From Hyphomicrobium sp. ghe19 (GTDB lineage Bacteria > Pseudomonadota > Alphaproteobacteria > Rhizobiales > Hyphomicrobiaceae), in NCBI RefSeq assembly GCF_902712875.1, contig NZ_LR743509.1, positions 4,168,001 to 4,232,000 of the forward strand: DNA of 64,000 nucleotides, given 5' to 3'. Of the stretch, positions 46,713 through 57,446 are shown piece by piece (positions within the stretch are counted from its first letter, which is position 1; each line of letters opens with the position of its first letter). Below the pieces are notes generated by a model. It was not told where the DNA came from. It saw nothing but the letters and a program-made list of their open reading frames with translations, and searched no databases. The position numbers and the translations under genes were made by a program.

Positions 46713-48704
46713 CTAGGCGCTCTTGCTGTCGCTCTGGCGGTCGGCCCTGTTTTCCTTCGGGCCGTCCTTGGCGGCTTTGAGCCGGGCGAGCACGGTCAAA
46801 AGTGCGGCGGGGGTCATGCCCTCGAGCCGTCCAGCCTGGGAAATCGTTGCCGGGCGGTAGCGCGCCAGCTTCTGCCGGATCTCGGCTGACAGGCCCGGAA
46901 TGGCGGCATAGTCGAAGTCGTCGGGGATGCGAACGGCCTCGTCCCGCTTCAGCTGAGCCACGTCTTCGTCCTGGCGCCGGAGATAGGCGGCATACCGGCC
47001 ATCGACCTCGAGCTGAGCGGCTACGGCCGAATCGATCTTGCCGATCTCCGGCCACACGGCCTTCAGGCGGTCCAGCGAGATTTCCGGAAAAGACAACAAC
47101 TCGAACGCCGAACGGCGGCGGCCGTCGCGATTGATCGCGAGGCCATGGCGGGCGGCTTCGGTCGGGGTCATGGCGAGCTGGTTCAGAAGGTTCAGGCCGT
47201 CGGCGAGGGCCTTGGCCTTGGCTTCGAACTTTCGGCGGCGCTCTGGGCCGATGCAGCCGAGCGCGATGCCTTCCGGCGTCAGACGTTGGTCGGCATTGTC
47301 GGCGCGGAGCTTCAGCCGGAATTCGGCCCGCGACGTGAACATCCGATAGGGCTCGGAAACGCCACGGGTTATGAGGTCATCGACCATCACCCCGAGGTAG
47401 CCGGCGGTACGCGAAACGGCGTACGTTTCACGTGAATCCTCCATATCTGCTTGATTTGTTTCACGTGAATCCGTTTCACGTGAATCACTGGAGGTTGAAT
47501 CGCGCGTCGTTTGGCTTGCCGTCAGGGCGGCGTTGATGCCGGCGAGAAGGCCTTGGGCGGCCGCTTCCTCGTATCCGGTCGTTCCGTTGATCTGACCCGC
47601 CAGAAAGAGGCCGGGTAGGCGCTTGACCTCCAATCCCGGGGTCAGCTCGCGCGGATCCACGTAGTCGTATTCGATGGCATAGCCCGGGCGCTTGATGACG
47701 ACATTCGCGAGGCCCGGCATCGTTTTCAGGAAGGCTTCCTGGACTTCGACGGGCAGCGATGTCGAGACGCCGTTCGGGTAGATCGTGTCGTCGTCGAGGC
47801 CTTCGGGCTCGAGGAAAATCTGGTGGGCTGCGCGGTCGGCGAAGCGGACGACCTTGTCTTCGATCGACGGGCAATAGCGGGGGCCGACGCTTTCAATTTG
47901 GCCCGAATACATGGGCGAACGGGTGAGATTCGCGCGGATGATGTCGTGCGTCTCCGCGGTCGTGTGGGTGATCCCGCAGGCGATCTGCGGGGTATTGATC
48001 GCCTCGGTCAGAAACGAAAACGGCACCGGATCGTCGTCGGCCTTTTGCATTTCGAGGCTCGCCCAATCGATCGACTTGCCGTCGAGGCGCGCTGGGGTGC
48101 CGGTCTTAAGGCGGCCGAGCTTCAGGCCCAGGCCATAGAGGCGCTCGGACAGCTTGAGGGCGGGCGCTTCGCCAGCCCGGCCGGCCGGAATCTTCTGCTC
48201 CCCCATATGGATGAGGCCGTTAAGGAAGGTTCCAGTCGTCAGAATGACGGCGCCCGCGCGTAGCTTTTGGCCGGTCGCGGTAATCACGCCCTGGACCCGG
48301 CCATCATTAACGATGAGATCTTCGACACCGCCTTCGATCACGTCGAGGTTTGGGATGGCGGCGATTTCGGCCTGCATGGCCTGACGGTAAAGCTTGCGGT
48401 CGGCTTGGGTCCGGGGGCCGTGGACCGCCGGGCCTTTCGAGCGGTTAAGCAGCCTGAACTGAATGCCTGCTACGTCCGCGACGCGGCCCATCAGGCCGTC
48501 GAGGGCGTCGATTTCGCGGACCAGATGGCCCTTTCCGAGGCCGCCGATAGCCGGATTGCACGACATTTCGCCGATCGTCGCGAAGGCATGGGTGACGAGC
48601 GCCGTCCGCGCGCCCATCCGCGCTGCGGCTGCCGCCGCTTCGGTCCCGGCGTGGCCGCCGCCCACTACGATGACGTCGTACGTGCTGTTCTTGGCGTGGA
48701 TCAT
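46713..48704 (-). CDS. mnmG: tRNA uridine-34 carboxymethylaminomethyl-modifying enzyme, FAD subunit
   Basis: 663 residues, slightly longer than usual. The FAD Rossmann motif is [19 protein letters not shown], then [40 protein letters not shown], and the C-terminal MnmE-binding helices. With MnmE it makes cmnm5U34 in tRNAs. Between [10 protein letters not shown] and [17 protein letters not shown], where family members usually have a short loop, this protein has about 25 extra residues. These contain DSRET three times (407-411, 412-416, 423-427), each encoded by a parS-like palindrome. Enzyme motifs are intact, so it should be active. Confidence 0.97.
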   Translation of the reverse strand: MIHAKNSTYDVIVVGGGHAGTEAAAAAARMGARTALVTHAFATIGEMSCNPAIGGLGKGHLVREIDALDGLMGRVADVAGIQFRLLNRSKGPAVHGPRTQADRKLYRQAMQAEIAAIPNLDVIEGGVEDLIVNDGRVQGVITATGQKLRAGAVILTTGTFLNGLIHMGEQKIPAGRAGEAPALKLSERLYGLGLKLGRLKTGTPARLDGKSIDWASLEMQKADDDPVPFSFLTEAINTPQIACGITHTTAETHDIIRANLTRSPMYSGQIESVGPRYCPSIEDKVVRFADRAAHQIFLEPEGLDDDTIYPNGVSTSLPVEVQEAFLKTMPGLANVVIKRPGYAIEYDYVDPRELTPGLEVKRLPGLFLAGQINGTTGYEEAAAQGLLAGINAALTASQTTRDSTSSDSRETDSRETNQADMEDSRETYAVSRTAGYLGVMVDDLITRGVSEPYRMFTSRAEFRLKLRADNADQRLTPEGIALGCIGPERRRKFEAKAKALADGLNLLNQLAMTPTEAARHGLAINRDGRRRSAFELLSFPEISLDRLKAVWPEIGKIDSAVAAQLEVDGRYAAYLRRQDEDVAQLKRDEAVRIPDDFDYAAIPGLSAEIRQKLARYRPATISQAGRLEGMTPAALLTVLARLKAAKDGPKENRADRQSDSKSA
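47424..47439. promoter_or_regulatory. parS-like ParB-binding site within mnmG
   Basis: CGTTTCACGTGAATCC. It matches the widely used parS core TGTTTCACGTGAAACA at all but the outer right positions and encodes DSRET at MnmG 423-427 on the minus strand. Confidence 0.8.
47457..47472. promoter_or_regulatory. parS-like ParB-binding site within mnmG
   Basis: TGTTTCACGTGAATCC. The left half is a perfect parS half-site. It encodes DSRET at MnmG 412-416 and abuts the next site, with centres 15 bp apart. Confidence 0.85.
47472..47487. promoter_or_regulatory. parS-like ParB-binding site within mnmG
   Basis: CGTTTCACGTGAATCA. It encodes DSRET at MnmG 407-411 and is the third site of the 64-bp array. Confidence 0.85.
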
Positions 48705-48802
48705 GGCCTGGACCTAGCGCATCCGGGGAGCGCGCAAAAGGCGGTATGTCGCCAGCGTTGCCCACAGGAGTCTGAAAAATGGGGGCTTGCGAATCCGGGA
48801 AT

Positions 48803-48818
48803 CATTTCACGTGAAACC
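48803..48818. promoter_or_regulatory. parS-like site in the mnmG/mnmE gap
   Basis: CATTTCACGTGAAACC. The right half-site GTGAAAC is perfect. It lies in the 122-bp gap, 9 bp from the mnmE stop, free of coding constraint. Confidence 0.8.
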
Positions 48819-48826
48819 TTTTGGAC

Positions 48827-50140
48827 TCACTTGCCGATGCAGAATCGACTGAAAATTTGGTCAAGGACGTCTTCGACGTCGACCCGGCCGGTGATCCGGC
48901 CCAGCGCGTGAGCGGCGCGGCGCACATCTTCTGCCCGGAGCTCGATGGCTTCGTCCGGGCCATTAAGGAAGGCGCCGATATCCTTTAGGGCATTTTCCAG
49001 GGCTTCGCGGTGCCGGGCTCGCGTCAACGCCGGTTCGGTGCCTGAGCCGACAGCGGCATGAGCGCGGCGGGCGATCTCGGCGATGAGCTGGTCGATCCCG
49101 GCACCGGTTTTGGCCGAAATCGCTAAGCCCTTGAATTGGGAATCGAATTCAAGATCTTGTTTGGAACGGATTTCAAGACTTGTTTCACGTGAAAAACTAA
49201 GTGGCGGAATCGATTCAGAATTTTCCGTTAACCACAGCACCAGGTCGGCGTCGCGAGCGGCGGCGAGGCTGCGCCGGATGCCCTCGCGTTCGATTTCACT
49301 CGCGGCTTCGCGGATGCCGGCGGTGTCGGAAACGATGACCGGGAGGCCAGCGAGATCCAGCCGAACCTCGATGACGTCGCGGGTCGTACCGGCTTCGGCG
49401 GACACGATTGCGGCCTCGCGGCGGGCGAGGGCATTCAGCAGACTCGACTTGCCCGCATTCGGCGGCCCCAGCAGCGCGACACGAAAGCCGTCGCGGAGGA
49501 TCTCGCCGCGATGGCCGTCGTCGAGATGCGCGGAGACTTCCTTTTGCAGCGATACAGCGCGTTTTCTTGCTTCCGCGAACGACGACGCCGAGACATCGCC
49601 TTCGTCGGAGAAATCGATTGCCGCTTCGGTCAGCGCTGCAATCTCGATCAATCGGGTTCGCCAGCTTTCGTAGATCTTCGAGAGAGCGCCCGCAGTTTGT
49701 GCCAGGGCCTGCCGACGTTGGGCGTCGGTTTCTGCGTCAATCAGATCGGCCAGGCCCTCGACCTCAGCGAGATCGAGCTTGCCGTTTTCGAAGGCGCGAC
49801 GGGCAAATTCGCCGGGCTCCGCCAACCGGCATCCGGCTATTTTACCCAGCGCCGACAGGATCGCGGCGATGACGGCGCGACTTCCGTGGATCTGGAACTC
49901 GGCGATGTCCTCGCCTGTTTCGGTCGAAGGCGCCTTGAACCAAATGACGACGGCTCTATCGAGCGCTTCTCCGGTCGATGGATGCTTGATGGTGCGGTAA
50001 GCAGCGAAGCGCGGCTTCGGCAATGGTCCCGACATCATTTCGAGAGCCTGCTGGGCTGCCGGACCCGATACGCGGATCACGGCGACGCCGGCGCGTCCCG
50101 GTGCGCTCGAGAGCGCGAAGATAGTTGAAGCCTCATTCAT
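48827..50140 (-). CDS. mnmE: tRNA modification GTPase MnmE
   Basis: 437 residues. The N-terminal formyl-THF-binding domain ([21 protein letters not shown]) is followed by the helical domain and an inserted G domain. The G domain has P-loop [14 protein letters not shown], switch [11 protein letters not shown] and G3 [13 protein letters not shown]. The G4 box reads SKQD rather than NKxD. The C-terminal Cys motif CIGK ends the protein. Just before G4 the chain has an unusual [18 protein letters not shown], where FSRET (316-320) is encoded by a parS-like site. It partners MnmG in U34 modification. Confidence 0.96.
   Translation of the reverse strand: MNEASTIFALSSAPGRAGVAVIRVSGPAAQQALEMMSGPLPKPRFAAYRTIKHPSTGEALDRAVVIWFKAPSTETGEDIAEFQIHGSRAVIAAILSALGKIAGCRLAEPGEFARRAFENGKLDLAEVEGLADLIDAETDAQRRQALAQTAGALSKIYESWRTRLIEIAALTEAAIDFSDEGDVSASSFAEARKRAVSLQKEVSAHLDDGHRGEILRDGFRVALLGPPNAGKSSLLNALARREAAIVSAEAGTTRDVIEVRLDLAGLPVIVSDTAGIREAASEIEREGIRRSLAAARDADLVLWLTENSESIPPLSFSRETSLEIRSKQDLEFDSQFKGLAISAKTGAGIDQLIAEIARRAHAAVGSGTEPALTRARHREALENALKDIGAFLNGPDEAIELRAEDVRRAAHALGRITGRVDVEDVLDQIFSRFCIGK
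49181..49196. promoter_or_regulatory. parS-like site within the mnmE G domain
   Basis: TGTTTCACGTGAAAAA. It matches 14 of 16 positions of TGTTTCACGTGAAACA and encodes FSRET before the G4 box. Confidence 0.8.
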
Positions 50141-50212
50141 TTGGTTCGCGTACTCGTAGACGCCGTCGGGTGCAACTCGATCACGAAAACCCTCCTAACG
50201 CCACTGAGTCCA

Positions 50213-52255
<2,043 letters not shown>

Positions 52256-52346
52256 CTCTTTACCGCGTTGAAACGTCCCAGAGTTCAAACGCTTGGCTGA
52301 ACCAGCCTCAGAGCGATATAGAGGCTAGGTGGAAAGGCTGCGCTGC

Positions 52347-53315
52347 ATGAAGCTTCTTCGCGAAATCGTTCGATACGGATATGCCCCCTTCATGATGTTC
52401 GGGCTGACCGCGGCCGCCTATTGGGTGGTGAGCGAGCTCGTCGTCGCGCGGGGCAACAGCTGGGCATATCTCTGGCTCGTTCCGCTGCTCGCAGTCGCCT
52501 ATGCAACTTCATTTGCAGCCGAGAAGATCGCCCCGTTTTTCGATGAGTGGAACGATCACTCCGAACACGGCGACATGGCCGCCAACACTGCGCACATCGC
52601 GGCTTATGAATTGTCAGCGATGAATGGCGTCTTCCTGATCCCGGTCATCTGCTGGCTTTTCCCGTTCCAGGGTATCTGGCCGACGCATTGGCCGATGTGG
52701 ACGCAGGTCCTGATCGCGTTCCTCGTCGCCGACTTCGCGTTCATGATGATGCACTACTTGAGCCACCGTTATGCGCCGCTCTGGAGGCTGCACGCGGTCC
52801 ATCACGGTGTCGGCCGACTGTACGGCTACAACGGCGTCATCCGCCATCCAATCCATCAAGTCATCGATATGGTCGTCGGCAACATGCCGCTCGTGATCAT
52901 CGGCATGCCCGTTCCCGTCGCAGTGGTGCTGGGCTTCCTGATCTCGGTGACGCTGATCGTGCAGCATTCGAATGTCGATGCGCGTCTCGGTCCGCTGCAG
53001 AAACATCTGTCGATTGGCCGCCTGCATCACATGCACCACGTGAACTGGGGCACGGAAGGCGACTGCAATTTCGGCCTGCTTCTGACAATCTGGGATCGGA
53101 TGCTCGGCACGTTCAGCGACAAGCCGAAGCGCGAGATCACGTCCAAGGATATGGGCGTCGACGAGCTACCGAATTTTCCGAAGAGCTACGTCGAGCAGCT
53201 GCTGCTGCCGTTCTACTACGAGCCCGGCAAGGGCGAACCGGAGCGCTATAAGAAGCTCGCCGCCAAGACGCCGGCGCAGGAAGCGCGCGACCAGATCTTT
53301 CACGCGGCGGAGTAA
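52347..53315 (+). CDS. Sterol desaturase / fatty-acid hydroxylase family membrane protein
   Basis: 322 residues from ATG 52347; a GTG six codons earlier is possible. Four or five membrane segments (for example YGYAPFMMFGLTAAAYWVV and WAYLWLVPLLAVAYA) surround the eight-His di-iron site: HYLSHR, HAVHH and HHMHHVNWGTEGDCNFG. Family members hydroxylate or desaturate lipids such as hopanoids, carotenoids, lipid A acyl chains or ornithine lipids. The substrate is not evident. It ends just before a REP-like repeat and terminator. Confidence 0.88.
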   Translation: MKLLREIVRYGYAPFMMFGLTAAAYWVVSELVVARGNSWAYLWLVPLLAVAYATSFAAEKIAPFFDEWNDHSEHGDMAANTAHIAAYELSAMNGVFLIPVICWLFPFQGIWPTHWPMWTQVLIAFLVADFAFMMMHYLSHRYAPLWRLHAVHHGVGRLYGYNGVIRHPIHQVIDMVVGNMPLVIIGMPVPVAVVLGFLISVTLIVQHSNVDARLGPLQKHLSIGRLHHMHHVNWGTEGDCNFGLLLTIWDRMLGTFSDKPKREITSKDMGVDELPNFPKSYVEQLLLPFYYEPGKGEPERYKKLAAKTPAQEARDQIFHAAE

Positions 53316-53338
53316 GTTTCATTCAATCTGAAGAGAAA

Positions 53339-53422
53339 TGTCATCCTCGGGCTTGTCCCGAGGATCCATTCGGCTGTGCGCTCGGTGCCTGATGGATCCT
53401 CGGCATAAAGCCGAGGATGACA
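53339..53422. repeat. REP/BIME-like inverted repeat
   Basis: An 84-bp imperfect palindrome. TGTCATCCTCGGGCTTGTCC at the left pairs with a right end reading CGGCATAAAGCCGAGGATGACA. Each half also forms its own small hairpin (CCTCGGGCTTGTCCCGAGG; CCTCGGCATAAAGCCGAGG). GTCATCCTCGGGCTTG...GAGGATCCA repeats are common intergenic elements in Hyphomicrobiales. Confidence 0.85.
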
Positions 53423-53452
53423 GCCCTGACGCCGGTAATCGACCAATAAAAG

Positions 53453-53477
53453 GGCCGCTCTCGGAAGCGGCCTTTTT
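53453..53477 (+). terminator. Rho-independent terminator after the desaturase gene
   Basis: GGCCGCT-CTCGGA-AGCGGCC stem followed by TTTTT. The T-run is shared with the adjoining parS-like site. Confidence 0.92.
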
Positions 53478-53488
53478 CACGTGAATCA
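53473..53488. promoter_or_regulatory. parS-like site at a terminator
   Basis: TTTTTCACGTGAATCA. It lies 76 bp before the YCII gene ATG, in non-coding DNA, and its first five bases are the terminator T-run. Confidence 0.65.
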
Positions 53489-53553
53489 TTTTGTAGGATC
53501 GACATCGCTCCAATCGTCTTCCGTCGAAGGCCGATATGCGGAGGATAGGAGCT

Positions 53554-53883
53554 ATGAAGTACATGATGTTCGTCGCGACGGACGCCGAGCCGGATGCCTC
53601 GGCGGAGAAGCCCGGCGAAATTGAGCGATGGCTGGAAGAAACGGCGGACCGGCGAATTACCGGGGAACGGCTGCGGCCAGCGCGAGATGCCAAGACCGTG
53701 CGCGTGCGCGGCGGGAAGGTTATCATCACCGACGGGCCGTTCACGGAAACAAAGGAAGTGATTGTCGGGTTCGACATTCTCGAATGCGATAGCATCGAGG
53801 GTGCCATCGCCATCGCCGCGAAACATCCGATGGCGCGCGCCGGGCGGCTGGAACTCAGGCCGTTCTGGCCGTTCGAAGAATAG
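53554..53883 (+). CDS. YCII-related (DGPF) protein
   Basis: 109 residues from ATG 53554 (MKYMMFVATD), preceded by GGAGGATAGGAG. The family motif DGPFTETKEVIVGFDILEC and the C-terminal AAKHPMARAGRLELRPFWPF are present. YCII proteins are small dimeric ferredoxin-like folds with a His-Asp pair, often near ECF sigma factors. None is near here. Function is unknown. Confidence 0.92.
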   Translation: MKYMMFVATDAEPDASAEKPGEIERWLEETADRRITGERLRPARDAKTVRVRGGKVIITDGPFTETKEVIVGFDILECDSIEGAIAIAAKHPMARAGRLELRPFWPFEE

Positions 53884-53894
53884 AGTTAGATATG

Positions 53895-53923
53895 AAAAAG
53901 GCGGCCAGGTCAGGCCGCCTTTT
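53895..53923. terminator. Bidirectional terminator between the YCII gene and rho
   Basis: AAGGCGGCC-AGGTCA-GGCCGCCTT, perfect 9-bp stem flanked by AAA on the left and TTT on the right, so it can end both convergent transcripts. It lies 2 bp past the rho stop. Confidence 0.93.
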
Positions 53924-53925
53924 GA

Positions 53926-55191
53926 TTACGTATTCATCGACTGGAAGAACTCGCCGTTGGTCTTGGTGGACCGGAGTTTGTCGATCAGGAACTCGATGCC
54001 GTCCATTGTACCCATCGGGTTCAGAATGCGGCGGAGGACGTAGACCTTCTTGAGCTGATCTTTCGGCACGAGCAGGTCTTCTTTGCGTGTGCCCGAGCGC
54101 GATACGTCGATCGCCGGGAAGACGCGCTTGTCGGAGACCTTGCGGTCCAGAATGATTTCCGAGTTGCCGGTACCTTTGAACTCTTCGAAAATGACTTCGT
54201 CCATGCGCGAGCCGGTATCGATCAGCGCGGTCGCGATGATGGTCAGCGAGCCGCCTTCTTCGATATTGCGTGCCGCACCGAAGAAGCGCTTCGGCCGTTG
54301 CAGCGCGTTCGAGTCGACGCCGCCGGTCAGAACCTTGCCGGAAGACGGTACAACCGTGTTGTAGGCACGACCTAGGCGCGTGATCGAGTCGAGCAGGATA
54401 ACCACGTCTCGCTTATGCTCAACAAGACGTTTAGCCTTCTCGATGACCATTTCGGACACTTGGACGTGGCGTGACGGCGGCTCGTCGAACGTCGAGGAGA
54501 TGACCTCGCCTTTGACGTTGCGCTGCATGTCGGTGACTTCTTCCGGCCGCTCGTCGATGAGCAGAACGATCAGGTAGCATTCCGGATGGTTGGCCGTGAT
54601 CGAATGCGCGATGTTCTGAAGAAGAACGGTCTTGCCGGTGCGGGGCGGCGCCACGATCAGGGCGCGCTGGCCTTTGCCGAGCGGGGAGACGATGTCGATC
54701 ACGCGGGACGACAGGTCTTTGATGGTCGGGTCTTCGATCTCGAGCTTCAGCCACTGCGTGGGATAGAGCGGCGTCAGGTTGTCGAAGTGGCTCTTATGTT
54801 TGGTCTTCTCGGGGTCTTCGAAGTTGATGTTCGAGACCTTGAGGAGGGCGAAGTAACGTTCGCCATCCTTGGGCGATCGGATCTGGCCTTCGACGGTATC
54901 GCCGGTGCGGAGGGCAAAACGGCGGATCTGCGAGGGTGAGACGTAAATGTCGTCGGGACCGGGCAGATAGTTCGCGTCGGGCGATCTTAAAAAGCCGAAG
55001 CCATCCTGCAGAACTTCTACAACCCCGGTCGCGGTAATTTCGGTTTCCTGGGTCGCGAGCTGCTTCAGCGTCGCGAACATCAATTCCTGCTTACGCAGGG
55101 TCGAGGCGTTCTCGACACCGGCCTCTTCGGCAAAGGTGACGAGCTCGGCGGGGGATTTCCGCTTCAAATCCTCGAGCTTCATTTGCTTCAT
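53926..55191 (-). CDS. rho: Transcription termination factor Rho
   Basis: 421 residues. The N-terminal Rho_N helix ([20 protein letters not shown]) precedes the cold-shock RNA-binding fold ([20 protein letters not shown]). The RecA-like motor has P-loop [17 protein letters not shown], Walker B region [16 protein letters not shown], and R-loop and Q-loop regions. It is an essential hexameric helicase. It follows hemJ on the same strand by about 200 bp that hold its promoter and leader. Confidence 0.98.
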   Translation of the reverse strand: MKQMKLEDLKRKSPAELVTFAEEAGVENASTLRKQELMFATLKQLATQETEITATGVVEVLQDGFGFLRSPDANYLPGPDDIYVSPSQIRRFALRTGDTVEGQIRSPKDGERYFALLKVSNINFEDPEKTKHKSHFDNLTPLYPTQWLKLEIEDPTIKDLSSRVIDIVSPLGKGQRALIVAPPRTGKTVLLQNIAHSITANHPECYLIVLLIDERPEEVTDMQRNVKGEVISSTFDEPPSRHVQVSEMVIEKAKRLVEHKRDVVILLDSITRLGRAYNTVVPSSGKVLTGGVDSNALQRPKRFFGAARNIEEGGSLTIIATALIDTGSRMDEVIFEEFKGTGNSEIILDRKVSDKRVFPAIDVSRSGTRKEDLLVPKDQLKKVYVLRRILNPMGTMDGIEFLIDKLRSTKTNGEFFQSMNT

Positions 55192-55393
55192 TGAAAAAGA
55201 ACTCCACGGAGCGCCGCATTAAAGCGGAATCGGGTGGTGAGGTGGGATGAATGAGCCTGGCATGACGGCGACGAGGCGGGCGCCTCGTCATGAACCGGCG
55301 GGCGTTGACGCATCAAAACGTCGAAACGTGCCGTCTGCCAAAATCCTATGAGGACTGATTTTTCATAGCAGATCGGCGCGGATTAGGAAAGTC

Positions 55394-55936
55394 TCAAAAT
55401 GGCTTTACAATTACAAGGATGACAATGCCGATCATCAGCACCGCCGGGACTTCATTGATAATCCGCCAGTGACGCGCGGGTTTCGTGTTGCGATCTTCAC
55501 GAAAGGCGCGAGCCGAAGCCGAAAGATAGCCATGCAACCCGGAAAGCAGGAGGACCAGCGTAATTTTGGCGTGCAACCAAGGCGCCGACCAGAAGTGGCC
55601 CGCGGTCGCGAGCCATAGGCCGAGCACCCAGGCGATGATCATCGCCGGCGTTGCAATGATACTGAGAAGCCGGCCTTCCATCACCTTGAAGTTTTCGGAC
55701 TGAGCGGAGCCGACCGGCGCCTCGGCATGATAGACGAAAAGCCGCGGGAGATAGAGCATGGCCGCCATCCACGCGATGATCGCGATGACGTGGAAGGATT
55801 TGATCCAGAGATAGGCATCTGCAGGGAAGATGAGGACGAAAGCCGCGGCCAGAAGAATTGTCACCACCAGCGCAATCGCGGCGCGGCGCGCTGGGGAGCC
55901 TGCTTGAGGCGAGACGGTTGAGGGAGCGTCTGACAT
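55394..55936 (-). CDS. hemJ: Protoporphyrinogen oxidase HemJ
   Basis: 180 residues with four membrane segments (VTILLAAAFVLIFPADAYL, FHVIAIIAWMAAMLYLPRLF, AMIIAWVLGLWLATA, VLMIGIVILVIV). Conserved His residues in KSFHVIAIIAWMA and LFVYHAE, and LHAKITLVLLLSGLHGYL, define the HemJ (UPF0093) family. It oxidises protoporphyrinogen IX in haem synthesis. It lies 3 bp after hemE, which supports the role. Confidence 0.94.
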   Translation of the reverse strand: MSDAPSTVSPQAGSPARRAAIALVVTILLAAAFVLIFPADAYLWIKSFHVIAIIAWMAAMLYLPRLFVYHAEAPVGSAQSENFKVMEGRLLSIIATPAMIIAWVLGLWLATAGHFWSAPWLHAKITLVLLLSGLHGYLSASARAFREDRNTKPARHWRIINEVPAVLMIGIVILVIVKPF

Positions 55937-55939
55937 GCT

Positions 55940-57013
55940 TCAGTTTCCCTTTTCGCGGACCCGTTGAACAAGCCGGGCGACGTTCTCGGGCGGCGTCTGG
56001 GGTACGATGCCGTGTCCGAGGTTGAACACGAAGGGCAGGCCAGCCATCGCCTCGCAGATCGCGTCAGTACGAGTATCGAGCGCATCGCCACCGCTGACCA
56101 GCAGTAGAGGATCCAGATTACCCTGGACGACTTTGCCTGTTTTCGCGATCGCCTGCATGACGCTCAGCGGACAGGCCGTATCGCAGCTCACGCCATCGAC
56201 ATTGGTGCCGTCGATGTATTTTTGAAGGCTTGCTGCGGCTCCCCGCGGAAACCCTATGATCGGGACATTCGGGTGACGACGCCGGATTTCGGTGACTATG
56301 CGCGCCGTTGGTCTGATGACCCAGCGCTCGAATTCATCGTCGGCGAGACTACCAGCCCAGCTGTCGAAAATCTGCAGAGCGTTGGCGCCGGCATCCACTT
56401 GGTTGGAAAGATACACAATCGAGGCTTCGGTCAGCAGATCGATGAGTTCGGAAAAGCCCTGCCGGTCGCGATAAGCCCAGCTTCGCGCTGCGGCCTGGTC
56501 GGTCGATCCGCGTCCTTCGGCCATGTATGTCGCAACGGTCCAAGGTGCCCCACAAAATCCAATCAAAGCCGTCTCGCGCGGCAGCTCTCGGGCGAGCAGC
56601 GCGACGGTCTCGCAAACTTTTGCGAACTTGTAGTGGGTGTTCGATAGGGTGAGTCGGCGCAGATCATCAACCGACTTTATCGGCTCGAGGCGGGGACCCT
56701 CGCCTTCGGCAAAACGAACGCTTTGGCCGAGGGCGTCGGGCACGACCAGGATGTCGGAAAACAAAATCGCAGCGTCGAAGCCGTAGCGCCGGATCGGCTG
56801 CAGCGTCACTTCGGCGGCGAGTTTCGGCGAATAGCACAGGTCGAGAAAGGTTCCGGCTTCCGACCGGACCTTGCGATATTCCGGCAGATAGCGGCCGGCT
56901 TGGCGCATGAGCCAGACGGGAGGCGGCTCGACGGCCCTGCCCGAAAACGGGGTCAGGAAACGCTTCAGGGGCTGGTTTGCCTTCAGGTCGTGCAAGGTCG
57001 TTCTTCCCTTCAC
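55940..57013 (-). CDS. hemE: Uroporphyrinogen decarboxylase
   Basis: 357 residues. The N-terminal signature is PPVWLMRQAGRYLPEYRKVR, the catalytic Asp lies in AAILFSDILVVPDALG, then GFCGAPWTVATYMAEG and NLGHGIVPQTPPENVARLV. It converts uroporphyrinogen III to coproporphyrinogen III. The upstream 433 bp are the putative replication origin, as in Caulobacter, where hemE promoters lie in the origin. Confidence 0.97.
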   Translation of the reverse strand: MKGRTTLHDLKANQPLKRFLTPFSGRAVEPPPVWLMRQAGRYLPEYRKVRSEAGTFLDLCYSPKLAAEVTLQPIRRYGFDAAILFSDILVVPDALGQSVRFAEGEGPRLEPIKSVDDLRRLTLSNTHYKFAKVCETVALLARELPRETALIGFCGAPWTVATYMAEGRGSTDQAAARSWAYRDRQGFSELIDLLTEASIVYLSNQVDAGANALQIFDSWAGSLADDEFERWVIRPTARIVTEIRRRHPNVPIIGFPRGAAASLQKYIDGTNVDGVSCDTACPLSVMQAIAKTGKVVQGNLDPLLLVSGGDALDTRTDAICEAMAGLPFVFNLGHGIVPQTPPENVARLVQRVREKGN

Positions 57014-57446
57014 TTCAAATCAGATAAGTTTTCTTGAAGCTTATTTTTTAGACTCTTAGGGCAGCGAGGATCGGGGATGATGGAATCGTCCACATGCTGT
57101 CCACAAGGTTTCAGTCAGTCAGATCGTGTAGCACGAGCGATAGGGCTTGTGGGGTGCTCAGCGCAATAGGAGGATAAAGCGTCTATTAATCAATATCTTG
57201 CGAACGCCCTGCAACGACAACCCAGAAGGGCTGTTTGTTGAAAACTGCTGGACTAGGGCTGGAGAGCCCCGTTGTCCCTTGGGATAGTCGTTCGTCGAAC
57301 AACATCTTTCCCTTTTGCCCGGATGTGAGTATCGCGGTGGGTGAGCCTATGGTTGTTCTCTCAACCCGAAACGAGCCCACCGGGTCCGGGGATAACGTCG
57401 GGGTTTTGAACAGGCTGCCGCCCGTCAGTCGCAAGAGATCGATGTC
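57014..57446. other. Putative chromosomal replication origin (oriC)
   Basis: A 433-bp region with no supported gene between divergent hemE and ppsR, the same junction that holds the origin in Caulobacter and that flanks it in several rhizobia. An A+T-rich stretch (57017-57058) lies next to hemE. Two DnaA-box-like 9-mers in the same orientation, TCGTCCACA (57086-57094) and CTGTCCACA (57097-57105), are 11 bp apart. A perfect IHF consensus lies at 57188-57200, and a TTATCCCCG-like box on the minus strand at 57387-57395. Two GANTC sites (CcrM targets; 57051, 57084) are present. Box matches are 7 of 9, so the call rests mostly on gene order. Confidence 0.7.
57188..57200 (+). promoter_or_regulatory. 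IHF-binding consensus in the origin region
   Basis: AATCAATATCTTG fits WATCAANNNNTTR at every position. IHF bends origin DNA in Caulobacter and E. coli. Confidence 0.6.
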
